Assembly: GCF_012027305.1 (NCBI RefSeq)
Contig: NZ_SNUF01000001.1
Location: 1,178,001 to 1,242,000, forward strand
Reading direction: 5' to 3'
Length of the DNA: 64,000 bases
Source of the DNA: Thermococcus sp. MAR1
Lineage (GTDB): Archaea; Methanobacteriota_B; Thermococci; Thermococcales; Thermococcaceae
This document shows, piece by piece, positions 50,472-58,863 of this stretch. A program made the translations under genes and the position numbers. Each line of letters opens with the position of its first letter. The first letter of the stretch is position 1. The notes beneath the pieces are model-generated. The model saw nothing but the letters and a program-made list of their open reading frames with translations, did not search any database and was not told where the DNA came from.

Positions 50472-50837
50472 ATGGCCAAAAGGAGGAGGTTTCTGTATTC
50501 AATGTTTTTTTCGTTTTTCTTTTTAAGTGGGGCCATCTTAGACATCCGAGAAACAAATCCTCAAAACTGGGTTACAGATAGCCTGATTCTTGTGATGATC
50601 ACAATAGCAGTCATACTTGAATACTGGTATTTGAGTGGCCTCATCTCAAAAAACAAAAATAAGAGCTATGGAGTCACCATTATAGTAACTGCAACTACAG
50701 CCTTATTATTGATCAAAATACTCCTCGGCGAATATTCTCAACTAGTTCGTTATATAACCTTTGGGGCCATTATTACAATCTTTTATGGGCTCTCCTCCCT
50801 GGTTATCTTTAAACACGAAAATGCATCAAAACACTGA
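50472..50837 (+). CDS. Small four-helix membrane protein of unknown function
   Basis: The 121-residue protein starts MAKRRRFLYSMFF and has four hydrophobic segments (about residues 6-22, 37-54, 68-86 and 94-112) with a short basic end. AGGTGAT lies four bases before ATG 50472, a near-perfect site, so I prefer it to the longer frame from 50412. The gene is much more AT-rich than its neighbours, suggesting recent acquisition. It lies behind the structured leader described for the upstream region. The family is not recognised. Confidence 0.6.
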   Translation: MAKRRRFLYSMFFSFFFLSGAILDIRETNPQNWVTDSLILVMITIAVILEYWYLSGLISKNKNKSYGVTIIVTATTALLLIKILLGEYSQLVRYITFGAIITIFYGLSSLVIFKHENASKH

Positions 50838-50916
50838 TACCCTCCTTTTCCATTTAAACTTCAATCGAAACGCTAAGCTTTTATACGAAAAGGCCGATGT
50901 TAGTTCGGTGGTTTCT

Positions 50917-52812
50917 ATGGATAAGGGATTGGACATTAAAGACCTCGGAAAGTTCAAGCTCGTGGGAAACATCGACGCCTTCGGAAGAAGGCTCGTCTTT
51001 CAGGTCACGGAGATAAATCTCCAAGAAAACGACTACTTCTCAAGGCTCTACATCTACGACGGCAGGAAGGTTAGGCCATTCACCTCAGGAAAAAAGGACG
51101 GAAACCCGCGCTTCTCACCGGACGGGAAGCTCATAGCATTCACATCAAAGCGAGATAAGGAGAGCAAGGAGGCCGAGCTGTACGTAATCCCGACCGACGG
51201 CGGCGAGGCGAGGCTTTTAGCGAAGTTCAAGTACGGGATTAAGAACCTCCGCTTCACCGAGGACGGGAAGGGCATAGCGGTCGTCACGCCGATAGACGTT
51301 GAGAAGAAGCCGAAGGACGACGTCCACGTCATCAAGGAGATTCCCTTCTGGTTCAACGGCGTCGGCTGGGTCTACGGAAAGAGGAGCGTCGTCTATCTGG
51401 TGGACATCGAGACGGGCAGAAAAAGGCGTTTAACTCCCAAAAACCTCGACGTCTCGCAGGTTCGCTTCCACAAGGGCAGGCTCTACTTCATTGCCCAGGA
51501 AGACCGCGAGAGGAAGCCCATGGTGAGCGACCTCTACGCCCTTGAGGGCAGGAAGGCGAAAAGGCTCACTCCCGGAGAGTGGAGCGTTCAGGACTTCATT
51601 CCCCTCGACGACGGCACGTTCATCCTCAAGGCAAACACGAGGGAGCGCGGTATCCCCACAAACACCCACATCTACCACTACAACCCGGAGACGGCTCAGC
51701 TGAGGAAGCTCACCTCGGAACTCGACCGCTCGGCCTACAACTCCCTCAACTGCGACGTCAGGGGGAGCCAGAGGGCGGAGCTGGTTTTCAGGGACGGCTG
51801 GGTTTATTACGTGGCAACGGATGGCCCGAGGGCGAACCTCTTCTGCGTGAACCTCGAAGGGAAGATAGAGCGCGTCATCTCAGGGGACAGAAGCGTCGAG
51901 AGCTTTGCCATCGGCGACTACATAGCCTTCACCGCCCAGGACGCGGTCACTCCAACGGAGCTCTACGTTCTCCGTGACGGGAAGGAAAAGAAGGTCACGG
52001 ACTTCAACGGCTGGATTAAAGACTACTCCCTCTCAAAGCCGGAGCACTTCAGGGTCAAAGCGAGCGACGGTGCTGAGATAGACGCGTGGATTATGAAGCC
52101 CGTTGACTTTGAGCCGGGCAAAAAGTATCCGGCCGTTCTGGAGATTCACGGCGGACCGAAGACGGCCTACGGCTACTCCTTCATGCACGAGTTCCACGTT
52201 TTAACAGCAAAAGGCTTCGTTGTAATCTTCTCCAACCCGCGCGGGAGCGACGGCTACGGCGAGGATTTCGCGGACATAAGGGAGCACTACGGGGAGAGGG
52301 ATTATCAGGATCTTATGGAGGTCGTTGATGAGGCCCTTAAACGCTTCGACTTCATCGATGAGGAAAGGCTCGGCGTCACCGGCGGCTCCTACGGCGGCTT
52401 CATGACCAACTGGATAGTCGGGCACACAAAGCGCTTCAAAGCGGCCGTTACGCAGCGCTCAATCTCCAACTGGGTGAGCTTCTTCGGAACGACGGACATC
52501 GGCTACTTCTTCGCGCCCGATCAGATAGGCGGCGACCCGTGGAGTGGCGATGCTTACTGGGAGAAGAGCCCGCTGAAGTACGCGCCGAACGTTGAAACTC
52601 CCCTCCTCATAATCCACTCGATGGAGGACTACCGTTGCTGGCTTCCCGAGGCTCTGCAGTTCTACACGGCTCTCAAATACCTCGGCAAGACCGTTGAGCT
52701 TGCCATCTTCCCGGGCGAGAACCACGACCTCAGCAGGGGTGGAAAGCCGAAGCACAGGGTTAAGCGCTTGGAGCTGATAGCGGAATGGATGGAGAGGTGG
52801 CTGAAGGGATAA
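50917..52812 (+). CDS. S9 family peptidase (acylaminoacyl-peptidase/prolyl oligopeptidase type)
   Basis: About 631 residues: an N-terminal beta-propeller with repeated blades (NPRFSPDGKLIAFTSKRD, YGIKNLRFTEDGKGIAVV) and a C-terminal alpha/beta hydrolase with the nucleophile in GVTGGSYGGFMTN, an oxyanion region EIHGGPKTAYG and the catalytic His in GENHDLSRGG. Such enzymes trim acylated or short peptides. ATG 50917 follows GGTGG, and a TATA box (gcttttatacg) lies about 35 bases upstream. The earlier frame reading is inside the preceding gene. Confidence 0.9.
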   Translation: MDKGLDIKDLGKFKLVGNIDAFGRRLVFQVTEINLQENDYFSRLYIYDGRKVRPFTSGKKDGNPRFSPDGKLIAFTSKRDKESKEAELYVIPTDGGEARLLAKFKYGIKNLRFTEDGKGIAVVTPIDVEKKPKDDVHVIKEIPFWFNGVGWVYGKRSVVYLVDIETGRKRRLTPKNLDVSQVRFHKGRLYFIAQEDRERKPMVSDLYALEGRKAKRLTPGEWSVQDFIPLDDGTFILKANTRERGIPTNTHIYHYNPETAQLRKLTSELDRSAYNSLNCDVRGSQRAELVFRDGWVYYVATDGPRANLFCVNLEGKIERVISGDRSVESFAIGDYIAFTAQDAVTPTELYVLRDGKEKKVTDFNGWIKDYSLSKPEHFRVKASDGAEIDAWIMKPVDFEPGKKYPAVLEIHGGPKTAYGYSFMHEFHVLTAKGFVVIFSNPRGSDGYGEDFADIREHYGERDYQDLMEVVDEALKRFDFIDEERLGVTGGSYGGFMTNWIVGHTKRFKAAVTQRSISNWVSFFGTTDIGYFFAPDQIGGDPWSGDAYWEKSPLKYAPNVETPLLIIHSMEDYRCWLPEALQFYTALKYLGKTVELAIFPGENHDLSRGGKPKHRVKRLELIAEWMERWLKG

Positions 52813-52829
52813 TTTTTTCTCTCTTTTCC
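52812..52829 (+). terminator. T-rich terminator after the S9 peptidase gene
   Basis: The sequence aattttttctctcttttc follows the stop codon directly, a typical archaeal T tract. Confidence 0.5.
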
Positions 52830-52883
52830 TTAGTGGAGTAACCCTTAAATACGTGAATCCACATATTTCTGTGTGGTGATAAC

Positions 52884-53156
52884 ATGCCAAACATAACCCT
52901 CTCCGTCCCGCCAGACCTCTACAGGAGAATGAAGAGGCACCCGGAAATAAAGTGGAGTGAGGTGGCGAGAAAGGCCATAGCAGAGTACCTCGCGAAAATC
53001 GAGGCAGAAGAGCTGGGTTCAGATGAGATACTGTCCCTTCTCGGCGAGGACTTCAGGAGAGAGCTTGAGAGCACTCCTCTCGAGAAATACGAGAAAGCAC
53101 TCAAAGAGACGAGGGATGCCGAATGGAAAAGGCTCTCTACGACACCAACGTCCTGA
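52884..53156 (+). CDS. CopG/RHH-type antitoxin
   Basis: The 90-residue protein starts MPNITLSVPPDLYRRMKRHP, a ribbon-helix-helix beginning, then SEVARKAIAEYLAKIEAEEL and a toxin-binding acidic tail. GGTGATAAC precedes the ATG. CCACA and TGTGG flank the region just before the start (52860-52877), a possible autoregulatory operator. The gene overlaps the PIN toxin remnant by 34 bases. Confidence 0.78.
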   Translation: MPNITLSVPPDLYRRMKRHPEIKWSEVARKAIAEYLAKIEAEELGSDEILSLLGEDFRRELESTPLEKYEKALKETRDAEWKRLSTTPTS

Positions 53157-53448
53157 TTGAGGCCGTTAAATCGCGGAAGAATCTCAACGGTTACACCACA
53201 ATTCTAAACATCGTGGAGTTTCCGAGAGCACTTGAGCTCGGCCTGACTGTGATAACGCCGAGCCTCGAAGACTATTTGCTGGCTATCAAGATATCGCAGG
53301 CAATGGTCAGAAACGGAACGCCAGTTCCAGCAGTTGATGCCATCGTTGCCGCCGTTGCAATGAACAGGGAGCTGACGCTCGTCACGAAGGAGGGCACCTC
53401 GAATGGATAAAATAAGAGTTCGGGGAGCTGAAGCTCCAGAGCATATAG
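53123..53448 (+). pseudogene. Frameshifted VapC PIN-domain toxin
   Basis: The intact reading frame stops after 95 codons (53123-53410), ending in TKEGTSNG. The first part is a normal PIN domain (ALYDTNVLIEAVKSRK, NIVEFPRALE, PAVDAIVAAVAMNRELTLVTK). At 53383-53392 (acgaaggagg), one missing base restores the expected ending: the other frame reads GHLEWIK, then a stop, then EFGELKLQSI to 53448. That tail is what VapC proteins of this group end with. Both a frameshift and a nonsense change have thus occurred, so the toxin is likely dead while the antitoxin remains. Confidence 0.75.
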
Positions 53449-53455
53449 CGCGGCC

Positions 53456-54880
53456 CTATCCCAAAAACCCCCTTATCCCCGCCGCCTCTACGATAAGGGA
53501 CTCCTCAACCTCTCCTTGAAGAATTCTCGTTGTTATCTCCCCGTGCCTTTCGTCTCTCTCGTATTCCCTGGCCATCCTCACTAAAGGCTTCAGGAACTTA
53601 AACTTCTCCGCCGCCCCCGGGTTGAAATAGCGGAAGGCGAACTCGATGTCCCGGTAAAGGCCAAGGTAGTACTCGCTCAGGAATTCAAGCTCCTTTTCGC
53701 TCAATGCGCTCAGGCCGAGGAGCTCGGGCGGGACTCCAAGGGAGTAAAGCGAAGCAGTGAACTTTATTGCCCTTGGAAGCGCCGAACCGTTCACCTCGCG
53801 GGAGTAGCCGAAGAGACCGATGTGGAGCTTCCTCCTTCTCCGCGATGGGACGAACTTCGCTACCTCCCGGATGAGGGGAGCAAGAGCCCTGAGTTCCTTC
53901 GAATATCGGGCCTCGTACTTCCTGAGGATTTCAAACGCCTCTCTCGGAACGGGCTGGGCTTCCCCCCTTTTCGATTCCCCGATCCACTCAATGGCCCTTA
54001 TGACGTCCTTCGGCGTTCTATCATATTTGAACGAGCTCTGAATCGTGAAGGTCTGGACGCTCGGGTATTCTGCCAGAACCCCATCGACGTTCTCCGGTGT
54101 AAAGTGCCCCCTGAAGGGCGCACCGCCAACGCCGATTATCGGGTAGATTGAGATGCCCGTTTCCTCCTCAAGCTCCTGAAGTTCAAAGAGCGCCAGCTTG
54201 TCATAGAGCACCGCGCTTATGAGGCCGTAGTTCATGGCTGGATCGCTCCTCGCGAGGAAAACGCGCTGATATTCGACCTCCTTCCCGTGGAGGTACTCCC
54301 TCACGATGTCCGCCGCACCCAGTATCGCCTCCCTGCTCTCGAAGAGCGGGATGACGGCTATCTCTGAGGGATAAAACTCACCTATCCACTCGTAGAGCTT
54401 GATGTCGTGGACTCGCTTGTACTGTTTTCCGGCTATGTAGTGTCGGTATAGCTCGTAGACCCTGTTCAGTTCCTGAGAGGAGGTTGTCATCGGAAGGATG
54501 ACCTCGAATATCGGCGGAAGCTCTTCCCCGTAGAACAGCCTCGCGTAGTCCGCCGACCGGGGTATGGCCTCTAAAGTCTCGAGGAGGAGCTTTGCCTCCG
54601 CCTTCTCGACACTGGGGTTGGGGACGCGCGGCGTCAGTCTGAGTTCTTTTCCGAGCTTTTTACGCTTGAAGAAATAGCCGTAGCGCTCGAATAGCTTCTT
54701 GACGACGAACTCGTCAACCTCCTTACCCTCGAAGTCCCACATCTGCTCGTCTATCCCCAGGACGCTGAAGGCGTAGAAAGCTTCTATGACCTCGTCCTCA
54801 CCGCCCATAGTCGGACTGCCCGCGAAAAAGGGAATGAATACGTTGTCAGGGTGCTGAGTACTCATCGTTCTTGGCATCAT
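53456..54880 (-). CDS. ppcA: Archaeal-type phosphoenolpyruvate carboxylase
   Basis: The 474-residue protein has the compact archaeal PEPC motifs MSTQHPDNVFIPFF at the N-terminus, EVILPMTTSSQELNRVYELY, VFLARSDPAMNYG, IIGVGGAPFRGHFTPENV and FTIQSSFKYDR. It carboxylates PEP to oxaloacetate, feeding biosynthesis. It is about half the length of bacterial PEPC, as expected for PpcA. Homologues start MPRTMSTQHP, so the ATG one codon downstream is an equal candidate. It is monocistronic and convergent with the decayed toxin gene. Confidence 0.94.
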   Translation of the reverse strand: MMPRTMSTQHPDNVFIPFFAGSPTMGGEDEVIEAFYAFSVLGIDEQMWDFEGKEVDEFVVKKLFERYGYFFKRKKLGKELRLTPRVPNPSVEKAEAKLLLETLEAIPRSADYARLFYGEELPPIFEVILPMTTSSQELNRVYELYRHYIAGKQYKRVHDIKLYEWIGEFYPSEIAVIPLFESREAILGAADIVREYLHGKEVEYQRVFLARSDPAMNYGLISAVLYDKLALFELQELEEETGISIYPIIGVGGAPFRGHFTPENVDGVLAEYPSVQTFTIQSSFKYDRTPKDVIRAIEWIGESKRGEAQPVPREAFEILRKYEARYSKELRALAPLIREVAKFVPSRRRRKLHIGLFGYSREVNGSALPRAIKFTASLYSLGVPPELLGLSALSEKELEFLSEYYLGLYRDIEFAFRYFNPGAAEKFKFLKPLVRMAREYERDERHGEITTRILQGEVEESLIVEAAGIRGFLG

Positions 54881-54994
54881 TTATTCCACCAAAATGGCAA
54901 AGAACTGGCATAATTTAAGATTTTCGGGAAAAAATTTGTATAAATGACAGGAAGTTGGAAAAAGGTTTTTAAACGACGCGCCCTAGTTCCGCCC

Positions 54995-55582
54995 ATGAGG
55001 GCGTACATCTTGGCGTTTCCGGAGAAGCGGTGGGAGAACTACACGGTCCCCGTTGCGGGAGAGCCGGTTGTTACGCTCACCGAGAGAAGGCTTCTAATGA
55101 GCAAGAGGATAGAAGAGGTCATCACGGTAGTCAGAAAGGACAGGCTCAGGACTTATTCCCTCCATGTCTCAAATCCCCTTCCCGTTGTCGCGAGGAACAA
55201 GATGGAGGCCCTTCTGAAAGTCCTCCCCGGGGAGCCGTTCTTTCTGGCCGAGGGCAACACGCCCCTGATAATGCCCTTCCTCGTGAACTACATGACCGGG
55301 CTCTTCTACGAAAACGAGCCCGAGGCTTTGATACCTGTCTGGAGGGACGGAACGGCAGAGACCACGCATGCAGTTTACGAACCCAACGCCCTGGAAGACG
55401 CGATAAACGCGGCCCTGGCCGAGGGCTACCGGGGTCTGAGCAGGATAACGGAGTTCATTGAATACGAACCGCTGTCCATTGAAGAGCTGGCGAAGAGAAA
55501 CCCAAAGGTGACGCTGAGCTTCTTCAGGGTAAGGAACTCCTTCGACGTTAGATTTGCGGCCGAGACCCTCAGAAAGCTGTAG
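54995..55582 (+). CDS. MobA-like nucleotidyltransferase
   Basis: About 195 residues. It has the overall order of NTP-transferases of the MobA/GlmU type: MRAYILAFPEKRW at the start, a sugar-phosphate or pterin pocket around FFLAEGNTPLIMPFLVNYM, then ALIPVWRDGTAETTHAVY and the ending SFFRVRNSFDVRFAAETL. The Gly-rich nucleotide loop normally reading AGGxSxRMG is changed here (LAFPEKRWENYTVPV), so activity is uncertain. ATG 54995 lies 25-30 bases after the TATA box gtttttaaacg, fitting a leaderless RNA. Confidence 0.7.
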   Translation: MRAYILAFPEKRWENYTVPVAGEPVVTLTERRLLMSKRIEEVITVVRKDRLRTYSLHVSNPLPVVARNKMEALLKVLPGEPFFLAEGNTPLIMPFLVNYMTGLFYENEPEALIPVWRDGTAETTHAVYEPNALEDAINAALAEGYRGLSRITEFIEYEPLSIEELAKRNPKVTLSFFRVRNSFDVRFAAETLRKL

Positions 55583-55709
55583 GATAAATTTGATTGGAAA
55601 TTCTTCAAATTTGTGCAAGAAGACTTAAATAGTGTAAAGGCTACAATAGATTAAGGGTAGGAGTCCTAAAAGTTCTTCTGCTCGGTTCGGACCAAAAGGA
55701 GAGATTTGT

Positions 55710-56741
55710 ATGAAAAAGGTTTTAAGCGCAGCATTATCGCTGCTCATGCTGTTCAGTTTGGTGGCGGTGTTAGGGTCGCCGTCGGTTTCCGCAAAGCCCC
55801 TAACGAATTACAATGTGCTGATTCTAAAGAACTCTAATGCCTGGAGCTCGCCCAGCGTCGAAAACATACTCACAGACATGAGTATACCCTACGATGTCAT
55901 GACGAGCACTGAGCTTCAGAACAAAACGGCCCAGGAGCTCATAGGCACCTACGACATGATTATCATCGTCAGCGACCAGGGACAGCAGTTTTACAACGAG
56001 ATAGGGCCCCAGATGGGCAAGCTGGGGGAGTACGTGAAGGCGGGGAATGTTCTTGAGATTCACGCCGCCAACTGGGGATGGAACGGCGGATTGTGGACCA
56101 CACCCCTCCCGGGAAACGTCACGATAACCCAGAGCTATTCACCCTACGATTATGTGATAGCCAACAACACCACACTAATAAGCAACTACGCCAGCCACGG
56201 CTATCTCATTGGCCTCCCGGCGAACGCCGAGATAATCACCGTCCAGGCTCCAGGGGGAAGCCCGGACTACGGAAAGCCAAGCACCGCGGTATATGCCTTT
56301 GGAAACGGTAAGGTCTTTGTTACAGGACTGACCATTGAGTACAGCGTCGCAAGAAAGGGGCCCGAATGGAAAGCCTTCTACAAGGAAGTCATCATAAACA
56401 ACCTCGGCTACTCATCGATGGCACCCACCCCCGAGGTGTCGGGTCAAAAGGGAATAAACGTGATGCTATTCAACTTCTACTACTACATCCAGTACCACAG
56501 GAACCTCGATAAATACAACACACTCTACGGAGAGGCCGTCGACGGTGGAATGGACAACGAAACCCTCAGGCTGGCGACCGTACAGAACGACACCGCGGCT
56601 GAATACTACGCCAACGCGAGCCAGTACGGGCCGGTTGTTGCTAACTTCCCGAGGATATACATCTTCATAGACCTGAGGAAAGCAGCCCTTCACCAGAAGC
56701 AGGCAGTGGGAATACTCGAAGAGGGAATGGCCGACTGGTGA
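55710..56741 (+). CDS. Secreted protein with C-terminal helical domain shared with the first gene
   Basis: The 343-residue protein has a signal peptide (KVLSAALSLLMLFSLVAVL...SVSA), then a domain that looks like a class I glutamine-amidotransferase fold without its Cys-His pair (NYNVLILKNSNAWSSPSVENIL, GTYDMIIIVSDQGQQF, AGNVLEIHAANWGW), and the helical end YYYIQYHRNLDKYNTLYGEA...DNETLRLA...RKAALHQKQAVGIL. The same end module is in the protein at the window start. No membrane anchor is seen. GGAGAG precedes the ATG. The function is unknown. Confidence 0.72.
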   Translation: MKKVLSAALSLLMLFSLVAVLGSPSVSAKPLTNYNVLILKNSNAWSSPSVENILTDMSIPYDVMTSTELQNKTAQELIGTYDMIIIVSDQGQQFYNEIGPQMGKLGEYVKAGNVLEIHAANWGWNGGLWTTPLPGNVTITQSYSPYDYVIANNTTLISNYASHGYLIGLPANAEIITVQAPGGSPDYGKPSTAVYAFGNGKVFVTGLTIEYSVARKGPEWKAFYKEVIINNLGYSSMAPTPEVSGQKGINVMLFNFYYYIQYHRNLDKYNTLYGEAVDGGMDNETLRLATVQNDTAAEYYANASQYGPVVANFPRIYIFIDLRKAALHQKQAVGILEEGMADW

Positions 56742-56747
56742 GGGCCA

Positions 56748-57266
56748 TCATCTCCAATCTATTGCTTTTTTCACTCTGGCGGCTATCAAAACCGCCAGGA
56801 CAGCCTTTGCTACGTCAATGGGAACAAAGGGTAACACCCCGAGGAGAAAAGCCCTGTGAAAGTCTCCTCCGAGGAAGAAAGCGAGCCGCAACCAGCCAAG
56901 GAGATATATTACCGAAACTCCCAGGAAAGAACCTATGACCATTCCCTTTCTTCCCTCGAAGTTTTCAGCCAGATAGCCCGCGAAGAACGCTGCAAGTGGA
57001 AAAGCGAGCAGATAACCACCGGTCGGACCGTAGAGGTAAGAGAACCCGCCGGAAAAACCCGCAAAGACAGGTAACCCGACCGCACCCGCAAGGACATAGA
57101 TTATCTGGCTCAGGAAACCAACTCTGGGGCCAAGGACGAGGCCACTGAGGAGCACCATCAACACTTGAAGAGTTACTGGAACTGGCCCTAGGGGAATACT
57201 TATCTGGGCTCCCACCGCAGTTAGGGCTGTAAAGAGACCCGTAAAGGCCACCTCCCTAGGGTTCAT
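56748..57266 (-). CDS. bioY: Biotin transporter substrate-binding subunit BioY (ECF S component)
   Basis: The 172-residue membrane protein has six hydrophobic segments and the BioY signature GPVPVTLQVLMVLLSGLVLGPRVG and YGPTGGYLLAFPLAAFFAGY. As S component it binds biotin and combines with the energising EcfA/EcfT subunits encoded divergently. A single A/T box in the 47-base gap lies about 22 bases from this start codon, so the RNA may be leaderless. Confidence 0.92.
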   Translation of the reverse strand: MNPREVAFTGLFTALTAVGAQISIPLGPVPVTLQVLMVLLSGLVLGPRVGFLSQIIYVLAGAVGLPVFAGFSGGFSYLYGPTGGYLLAFPLAAFFAGYLAENFEGRKGMVIGSFLGVSVIYLLGWLRLAFFLGGDFHRAFLLGVLPFVPIDVAKAVLAVLIAARVKKAIDWR

Positions 57267-57279
57267 TCAGCACACCCCT

Positions 57280-57300
57280 CAGATTTTTAAACTCATAACT
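57280..57300. promoter_or_regulatory. Shared TATA box of bioY and ecfA
   Basis: The stretch cagatttttaaactcataac contains TTTTTAAA, nearly palindromic, about 22 bases from the bioY start and 25 bases from the ecfA start. One box would serve divergent, leaderless transcripts. Confidence 0.5.
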
Positions 57301-57313
57301 TGAAAACTCCACG

Positions 57314-58105
57314 ATGATCCAGGTTAAAAATCTTTGGCACGTCTACGGGAACGGGAAGGAAGCACTGAAGGGCGTGGACTTTGAAATGGGCGAGGGGATA
57401 GTGGCTCTCGTGGGACAGAACGGAAGTGGAAAAACAACCCTCGCGAAGCACCTCAATGGTCTCCTGAAGCCCACCAGGGGTAGGGTAATCGTCGATGGTA
57501 TGGACACTATGGAGCACACCGTCGCCGAACTGAGCAAAGTAGTTGGTTATGTATTCCAGAACCCCGAGCACATGTTCTTCGAGGAGAACGTTTTTCGTGA
57601 GGTGGCCTTTGGACCAAGGAACCTCGGACTGAGCGAGGAGGAGATTGAGGAGCGTGTCCAATGGGCACTGAATGCGGTCCACCTCACGGGGTATGAGGAG
57701 AGAACCCCTTACTCACTGAGTGGCGGGGAAAAGCAGAGATTAGCTATAGCCTGTGTTCTGGCGATGAAACCGAAGTACCTAATTCTCGACGAACCTACGA
57801 CCGGACTGGACGCCAGGAGCGCCATGGGAGTCGTCGAGACGATACGTGAGCTCAGGAAGGACGGTCACGGGATACTGCTCATAACCCACGACATGGAGCT
57901 GGTTTTAGAGCTCGCTGAGAGGGTCGTACTCCTCCACGGTGGAAGGAAAGTCTTTGACGGTTCCGTGAAGGAGTTCTTCTCGCTCGAACTCCATAGCTAT
58001 GGACTTGAAAAGCCTGAGCTCCTCAGAATAAGCGAGAGGCTCGGAATAGGGTTTGTGAGGAGTGTTTCAGAGGTCATAAATGCTCTGGCGGGTGGTTTGC
58101 AATGA
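57314..58105 (+). CDS. bioM: ECF transporter ATPase subunit EcfA (BioM-type)
   Basis: The 263-residue ABC ATPase has Walker A ALVGQNGSGKTTLAK, Q loop GYVFQNPEHMFFE, signature TPYSLSGGEKQRLAIA, Walker B YLILDEPTTGLD and a switch His in ITHDMEL. It powers biotin uptake with EcfT and BioY. The start ATG is the first codon after the expected RNA start. It overlaps ecfT by four bases. Confidence 0.92.
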   Translation: MIQVKNLWHVYGNGKEALKGVDFEMGEGIVALVGQNGSGKTTLAKHLNGLLKPTRGRVIVDGMDTMEHTVAELSKVVGYVFQNPEHMFFEENVFREVAFGPRNLGLSEEEIEERVQWALNAVHLTGYEERTPYSLSGGEKQRLAIACVLAMKPKYLILDEPTTGLDARSAMGVVETIRELRKDGHGILLITHDMELVLELAERVVLLHGGRKVFDGSVKEFFSLELHSYGLEKPELLRISERLGIGFVRSVSEVINALAGGLQ

Positions 58106-58863
58106 TATACCCGTTCTACTTCGAGAAGGACTCCATACTCCACCGCCTCGACCCGAGGGTCAAGATAATCGGAACTATAACCGGAATAGCGGCGATAATG
58201 CTCTACAACGACCCGGTGTTCCTGATTCCGTTGTTCTTTATGACACTCATCGCCATGAGGGTACTCGGAAAGATTGAAATCCGGGAAGGGCTCCGCCTCC
58301 TGAAGCCCCTAGTTCCAATAGTTGTTATAACTCTCATAATATGGCCCCTGATATACAAGCCGAGGCTTCAGGGACTTCTCTTTGGTGTCTCCTTCTCAAT
58401 GCGCCTGCTGACCTTTGCCCTGCTGACGTTCATGCTGCTGATGACGACACCCCAGCGCGACCTCATCCTCGGCTTCGTTAGGCTCGGCATGCCATACGAG
58501 TTCGGCCTGACGATCTCCATAGCGCTCCGCTACATCCCAACGCTCTACATACTCACGAGCAATATTATGGACGCCCAGAAGAGCCGCGGCTGGGAAGTCG
58601 AGAAGGGGAATTTCCTTCTCAGGATGAAAAGGATGAGTGCAGTCCTAATTCCCCTACTCGTTGCCTCCCTAAAGACCGCCCACGAGCTGAGCATAGCACT
58701 TGAGAGCCGCGCTCTCGGCGCCACCAAGAAGAGGACGTTTCTCTACGATATCGAGATGAAGGGCAGGGATTACGCGGCCACTGTGGTCATTCTGATTCTC
58801 TTCGGAGTGGCGCTCTACGTTCGCTACGGCCTGGGGCTCGGGCACGTTAGTATATACGGCTAG
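58102..58863 (+). CDS. bioN: ECF transporter transmembrane subunit EcfT (BioN-type)
   Basis: The 253-residue membrane protein has five to six hydrophobic helices and the EcfT coupling motifs around SLKTAHELSIALESRALG, near the Ala-Arg-Gly signature region, with YPFYFEKDSILHRLDPRVK at the N-terminus. It binds EcfA ATPases and the S component. Its stop overlaps the stop of the convergent gene by four bases. Confidence 0.9.
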   Translation: MIYPFYFEKDSILHRLDPRVKIIGTITGIAAIMLYNDPVFLIPLFFMTLIAMRVLGKIEIREGLRLLKPLVPIVVITLIIWPLIYKPRLQGLLFGVSFSMRLLTFALLTFMLLMTTPQRDLILGFVRLGMPYEFGLTISIALRYIPTLYILTSNIMDAQKSRGWEVEKGNFLLRMKRMSAVLIPLLVASLKTAHELSIALESRALGATKKRTFLYDIEMKGRDYAATVVILILFGVALYVRYGLGLGHVSIYG

